From an uncultured Clostridia bacterium (GTDB taxonomy: Bacteria; Bacillota; Clostridia; Christensenellales; Aristaeellaceae), in the NCBI GenBank assembly GCA_937934775.1, contig CALGYL010000247.1, positions 1 through 7,631 of the forward strand: DNA of 7,631 nucleotides, written 5' to 3'. The translations under genes and the position numbers were made by a program. A model generated the notes under the pieces. The model saw nothing but the letters and a program-made list of their open reading frames with translations. It ran no database searches and was not told where the DNA came from. Of this stretch, positions 4,560 through 7,631 are shown one piece after another (within the stretch, counting starts at the first letter, position 1; each line of letters starts with the position of its first letter).

Positions 4560-5603
4560 GTGGAGCGAGAAATTCTGCTGCTGGGCGATCCGAGGCTAAA
4601 TGAAACCAGCCTGCCGGTCGCGCGGGAAGAACTGGAAGAAATGATGCTGGTGGTGACGGACCTTCGGGACACGCTTTATTCGTTCCGGCGCAGATATTTC
4701 GTGGGCCGCGCCATCGCCGCGCCGCAGATCGGCGTACCCAAGCGGCTGATCTACATGGAGGCCGGTCCGGTCAACGGCGCGCTTTTCAATCCGCGCCTTA
4801 CGTTTCCGGATGGGGAAAAAATGGAGCTTCTGGACGACTGCATGTCGTTTCCCAACCTTCTGGTCCGCGTGGAACGCTACCGGCGCTGCGTGGTGGACTA
4901 CCTGGATCAGGACTGGAGGCCCCGCAGGCTGGAACTGGAGGGCGACCTGTCGGAATTGATCCAGCACGAATACGACCATCTGGACGGCGTGCTGGCCACC
5001 ATGCGCGCGGCGGACGGGCGCGCGTTCTCCATCCGGCCGGGCGCGCAGGAGGTCGGGGCGGCGGTTGGGGCAACGGCCGGGACGGCAAGCGCGGCGGCTT
5101 CCGGGGCGTCTATCGGGGTGGTTTCGGACGCGGCAGGTGCGGCTTCCGGGACGCCGGAAGGCGGCTCGATTCGCTACAAGCACACCAACCTGATCGCAAA
5201 TAACTGGCGCCGGCTGTCCGGATTTTACCAGCGGGCGCTGGGGCTACAAAGCATCGGCCAGACGCGGGATATTTCGGAAAACTGGCTGGAGAGGATGACC
5301 GGCATTCCGGGCGCGCACATCCGGGGCGAGCACCTGAAGCTGCCCGGGGTGGAGCAGACGCTGGAGATCTTCGGCTATGACGAGGTACTGCCCGGCGTGC
5401 AGGCGCTCAACCGCGCGGGCTTCAGCCACATCGCCTTCGAGGTGGACGACGTGGAACAGGCGCTTCATCGGGTGCTGGCGGAGGGCGGCGGACAGGCGGG
5501 CGAGGTGGTGAAGGCTTCGTATCCGGGCGGCGTGACCGCAACATTCGTGTACGCCGCCGATCCGGAGGGCAACCTGATCGAACTGCAAAACTTTAGGCGA
5601 TAA
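4560..5603 (+). CDS. def: Peptide deformylase fused to a glyoxalase/VOC domain
   Basis: This 347-residue protein has two domains. Residues 1-160 form a peptide deformylase, which removes the formyl group from nascent proteins. Motif 1 is GRAIAAPQ (49-56), motif 2 is DDCMS with the metal ligand C94 (usual form EGCLS), and motif 3 is HEYDH (136-140), giving H136, E137 and H140; the catalytic set is intact. Residues about 160-203 are an Ala/Gly-rich flexible linker. Residues 204-347 form a VOC (glyoxalase I-like) domain with H208, E269, H290 and E341 in the positions and approximate spacing of the four metal ligands of glyoxalase I. A single domain would be about 150 residues, so this is a genuine fusion with no stop or frameshift at the joint. 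The start is GTG at 4560, with GGGGG at 4548-4552 and seven bases of spacing. The VOC substrate is unknown. Confidence 0.9.
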   Translation: MEREILLLGDPRLNETSLPVAREELEEMMLVVTDLRDTLYSFRRRYFVGRAIAAPQIGVPKRLIYMEAGPVNGALFNPRLTFPDGEKMELLDDCMSFPNLLVRVERYRRCVVDYLDQDWRPRRLELEGDLSELIQHEYDHLDGVLATMRAADGRAFSIRPGAQEVGAAVGATAGTASAAASGASIGVVSDAAGAASGTPEGGSIRYKHTNLIANNWRRLSGFYQRALGLQSIGQTRDISENWLERMTGIPGAHIRGEHLKLPGVEQTLEIFGYDEVLPGVQALNRAGFSHIAFEVDDVEQALHRVLAEGGGQAGEVVKASYPGGVTATFVYAADPEGNLIELQNFRR

Positions 5604-5714
5604 AACCTCCCGGAGCGTAGAAACCTCCTTCGGATGTTTCTGCGCAAGGCAACGAAGCCCTTCGCGGGCCTGAAATCCTCTGGGATTTCCGGGCGCCCCG
5701 CTGACGGAAGGAAA

Positions 5715-5752
5715 TGTTTGGCCCACCAGTTTCCGAACTGGCGGGCCAAACA
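5715..5752. terminator. Long stem-loop, possible bidirectional terminator
   Basis: TGTTTGGCCC (5715-5724) pairs with GGGCCAAACA (5743-5752), and CCAGTT (5726-5731) with AACTGG (5736-5741). The loop is TCCG, with one A/C mismatch. That is 16 pairs. Only a short T-run follows on either strand (TTT), so termination efficiency is uncertain. It sits between the convergent deformylase-VOC and diguanylate cyclase genes. Confidence 0.5.
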
Positions 5753-5781
5753 CGTTTCCGGCGTACACGCCGCCGGAAACG
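5753..5781. repeat. Perfect 11-base inverted repeat adjoining the long stem-loop
   Basis: CGTTTCCGGCG (5753-5763) pairs perfectly with CGCCGGAAACG (5771-5781) around a seven-base loop. It directly abuts the preceding stem. The same 11-mer occurs again at 5847-5857 and at 4505-4515. Confidence 0.75.
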
Positions 5782-5916
5782 AATAAAGAGGAGGCGGGGA
5801 ACGGTTTGGAACAAGCGGGAGATGCTGCGGCTCACGGCGCCTATGCCGCCGGAAACGGATGGGATGGGAGACGGGGGGCGCGCCGAGGCGGACCGCTGGA
5901 CTCACTTTGCGTGCGA

Positions 5917-7086
5917 TCAGGGGGCCTTCACGGCGCTCATTCTTTGGCGAGATCCTTCCGGATCGTTTGGCGCCATGACCTCCACGCGGTTCCGGCCCCG
6001 CTGTTTGGCGCGGTACAGCGTCTGGTCCACCGCGCGGTAGCAACTGATGGCAGGGTCCGTGTTCAGTTCCGCCACACCGAAGCTGGCGGTCAGCCGGATT
6101 TCCTGGCCGTCGGCCGAAAACACATGTGCTTCGATGTGCGCGCGCAGTTTCTCCGCCGCGATGCGCGCGCCCTCCAGGTTTGTTCTGGGCAGCAGCAGGA
6201 TGAATTCCTCGCCGCCGTAGCGCGCGAACATGTCGCTTTGGCGGATGGTTTTCCCCACCAGCGCGGCGATCTGCCGAAGCACCGCGTCGCCGGCCGCGTG
6301 GCCGAAGCTGTCGTTGATTTCTTTGAAAAAGTCCAAGTCGAATTCAATCAGTCCGGCGGCGAGGCCACTGCGCCGGATGGTGGAAAGCTCTCTTGCAACC
6401 GCCTGATCGAAGTAGCGCCGGTTGGGCAGACCCGTCAGGCTGTCGGTAAAGGCCATGTTCTGCAGCTCCAGATTGATCCGCTCCAGCTCCTTGCTCTGCG
6501 CCTCGATCTGCCGGCGCTGCCGGAGATCCACCATAAAGTGCCGCCACATGGCGACCGACAGGCCAAAGCCGATGGCCATGGTCGCCATCCCGTTGGTGCG
6601 GTTGGACAGGAGCACGGCAGGGCTTAATCCGGGGGCGATCGCAAAGTAGAAGGCGGCAAAGCTCGCCGCCAACAACGCCGCCGAGTACAGCGGCGGGATC
6701 AAAAACAACGCGCCCACCCCCATACACACCAGGGCGTAGGGCGTAATGCTGGAGGTAACCAGCTGATCGGCCGCCGTGATGACCACGCCAAGCCCCAGAA
6801 GTGTCACGACCACCGCGAACAGTAGAACTTTCGCCGGGAGGAGGCGCTCCACACGCTGCAGCCGCCAGGCCGTCAGCGCAAAGCACAACATCAAAAACAG
6901 CATCGTCGCGTGGCTCAGGATAATGCCTATGCGCCACCCGGCTTCGACATCGCTGCCGGTGGGATGAAGTGAGAAGATGATAATCTGCGTAAGGCTTATC
7001 GGGATGGCCACCAGCGCGCAGTAGATGATCCGTTTCAAATTGACCTGCATGCACTCGGGGCACAGTCCCGATCCTTCCCGGGGCAT
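5917..7086 (-). CDS. Membrane-bound diguanylate cyclase (GGDEF)
   Basis: This 389-residue protein synthesises cyclic di-GMP from two GTP. Six membrane helices (about residues 20-40, 51-74, 86-107, 114-133, 135-155 and 168-190) are followed by a short coiled coil (about 193-212) and a GGDEF domain starting DSLTGLPNRR (215). The active-site motif is GGEEF (291-295), an active variant, and RQSD (282-285) five residues before it is the inhibitory I-site, so product feedback is expected. No EAL or HD-GYP domain is present. The N-terminal sensor part has no ligand-binding family that I recognise; a CPEC motif lies at residues 9-12. The start is uncertain: an ATG at 7149 would add 21 residues but lacks a well-placed binding site, while 7086 has GAGG seven bases upstream. 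The gene is divergent from the TetR-type gene. Confidence 0.92.
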   Translation of the reverse strand: MPREGSGLCPECMQVNLKRIIYCALVAIPISLTQIIIFSLHPTGSDVEAGWRIGIILSHATMLFLMLCFALTAWRLQRVERLLPAKVLLFAVVVTLLGLGVVITAADQLVTSSITPYALVCMGVGALFLIPPLYSAALLAASFAAFYFAIAPGLSPAVLLSNRTNGMATMAIGFGLSVAMWRHFMVDLRQRRQIEAQSKELERINLELQNMAFTDSLTGLPNRRYFDQAVARELSTIRRSGLAAGLIEFDLDFFKEINDSFGHAAGDAVLRQIAALVGKTIRQSDMFARYGGEEFILLLPRTNLEGARIAAEKLRAHIEAHVFSADGQEIRLTASFGVAELNTDPAISCYRAVDQTLYRAKQRGRNRVEVMAPNDPEGSRQRMSAVKAP

Positions 7087-7209
7087 CGCCTTTCCTCGCG
7101 CCAGCAGCGAGTGAACGGCTTGCGTGATGCCCTTTGACGTCATGCGCATGCCCGATCACACCCTTCGTTTTGATCGCCGCGGCGCCCGCGAGAAGGTAAT
7201 TTTAACCTT

Positions 7210-7238
7210 ATGATACGACAGAATTTCCCGGATGGCAA
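7210..7238 (-). promoter_or_regulatory. Promoter of the diguanylate cyclase gene
   Basis: On the minus strand TTGCCA (7238-7233) and TATCAT (7215-7210) are exactly 17 bases apart. The transcript would start near 7203, leaving a leader of about 117 bases to the preferred start or 54 to the ATG at 7149. Confidence 0.55.
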
Positions 7239-7309
7239 GCGGAATGTTAAAAGTCAGCTCAAAATCCGGCTATATTTAGTGAATAAACTATTGAACGATC
7301 GTCTAACTA

Positions 7310-7338
7310 TTGATTATACGTTCGAAATTGCGTATAAT
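7310..7338 (+). promoter_or_regulatory. Promoter of the TetR-type gene
   Basis: TTGATT (7310-7315) and a perfect TATAAT (7333-7338) are 17 bases apart. The transcript would start near 7345, so the mRNA begins at or just before the AGGAGGG ribosome binding site (7345-7351). Confidence 0.8.
7313..7338. promoter_or_regulatory. Inverted repeat over the promoter, likely TetR operator
   Basis: ATTATACG (7313-7320) and CGTATAAT (7331-7338) are perfect inverted copies separated by 10 bases. The repeat overlaps most of the -35 and contains the entire -10, the usual place for an autorepressor operator of TetR-family proteins. Confidence 0.65.
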
Positions 7339-7357
7339 ACCTGCAGGAGGGATGAAT

Positions 7358-7631
7358 TTGAAGGATGAGTGCCCCGTCGTTCGGAAGCGAAAGCGGGGCT
7401 TGGAGACCACCGGGCGGATTTTGTCCTGCGCGGCGGAAGTGTTTGCGCGGAAGGGCTACGAAGGCGCGTCTCTGAGCGAGATTGCCGCTGCCGCGGGCAT
7501 CCGGGAAAGCTCCGTATACAACCACTTCGAGGGGAAGGCTGCGATCATGACGCGGCTCCTGGAAATCTTCCGGGAGGACGCGCCCAAGGCGCGGCCGCCG
7601 GAGGAGCAGTTGGAGCGCATGCTGGACGCGC
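7358..7631 (+). CDS. TetR/AcrR-family transcriptional regulator (N-terminal part)
   Basis: The frame is open to the window edge, giving about 91 residues of a protein normally near 190-220. After a basic N-terminus comes the TetR helix-turn-helix: TTGRILSCAAEVFARKGYEGASLSEIAAAAGIRESSVYNHF in outline, with the hallmark G.E..S...IA..AG....S.YNHF.GK pattern (about residues 13-58). The ligand-binding domain has barely begun, so the inducer cannot be guessed. An ATG at 7352 directly abuts AGGAGGG (7345-7351), which is too close to be used efficiently. The in-frame TTG at 7358 has six bases of spacing and is preferred. The gene is probably autorepressed through the repeat at 7313-7338; the divergent diguanylate cyclase promoter lies about 75 bases further away and may or may not be affected. 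Confidence 0.88.
   Translation, partial: MKDECPVVRKRKRGLETTGRILSCAAEVFARKGYEGASLSEIAAAAGIRESSVYNHFEGKAAIMTRLLEIFREDAPKARPPEEQLERMLDA

Larger units (their letters stand above)
5604..5916. other. Stem-loop-rich spacer between two convergent genes
   Basis: No gene is supported in this 313-base gap. It holds a series of hairpins: GCGTAGAAAC with GTTTCTGCGC (5615-5624/5636-5645, one G-U, plus TCC/GGA inside), GCCC with GGGC around 5657-5669, GAAATCC with GGATTTC (5672-5678/5683-5689), and the two long stems annotated separately at 5715-5781. The last 130 bases before the diguanylate cyclase stop are GC-rich with no feature except a repeat of GCCGCCGGAAACG at 5845-5857. Confidence 0.6.

Noticed and set aside
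5806..6627. Long plus-strand frame starting TTG after GAGGAGG
   Set aside because: It runs mostly antisense to the clear GGDEF gene, has low-complexity Gly/Arg/Ala sequence and a binding site 11 bases away; it mirrors the codon bias of the opposite strand.
1..7631. CRISPR array, tRNA or rRNA, transposase, integrase or toxin-antitoxin system
   Set aside because: I read both strands for regularly spaced repeats, tRNA-like arms and typical protein motifs and saw none.

Overview
The window looks like part of a GC-rich chromosome of an anaerobic Firmicute. Consensus-like promoters (TTGACG-17-TAGAAT, TTGATT-17-TATAAT), GGAGG-type ribosome binding sites and the gene families present (MutS2-like ATPase, YczE-type membrane protein, DUF6132, YeiL) fit a high-GC member of the Clostridia, perhaps Christensenellales-like. 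That placement is inference. No mobile element, CRISPR array, tRNA or rRNA was seen.

Layout. Bases 1-113 are the 3' end of an unidentified gene, closed by an intrinsic terminator (125-170). A tiny DUF6132-like two-helix membrane protein lies on the minus strand (254-418) beside a GC-rich palindromic element (189-244). A strong promoter (584-612) then starts a structured leader RNA (about 619-784) that carries a five-codon leader ORF and two terminators. It precedes a MutS2-like ATPase (853-2832) that lacks the usual Smr nuclease domain. A YeiL-type Crp/Fnr regulator (minus, 3040-3711) is divergent from a YczE-type membrane protein (3814-4464), and an Fnr-like inverted repeat (3763-3780) sits between them. 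Next comes a protein fusing a peptide deformylase to a glyoxalase/VOC domain (4560-5603), driven by its own extended -10 promoter. A 313-base spacer full of stem-loops separates it from a membrane diguanylate cyclase (minus, 5917-7086). That gene is divergent from a TetR-type regulator (7358 to the window end), whose promoter overlaps a perfect 8-10-8 inverted repeat.

How the genes work together. This is a run of short, independently promoted units, not one operon. Two are regulator/target or regulator/neighbour pairs with likely autoregulatory operators. The least ordinary items are the deformylase-VOC fusion, the leader RNA in front of the Smr-less MutS2 homologue, and an 11-mer (CGCCGGAAACG and its complement) occurring four times around the fusion gene and its downstream spacer.
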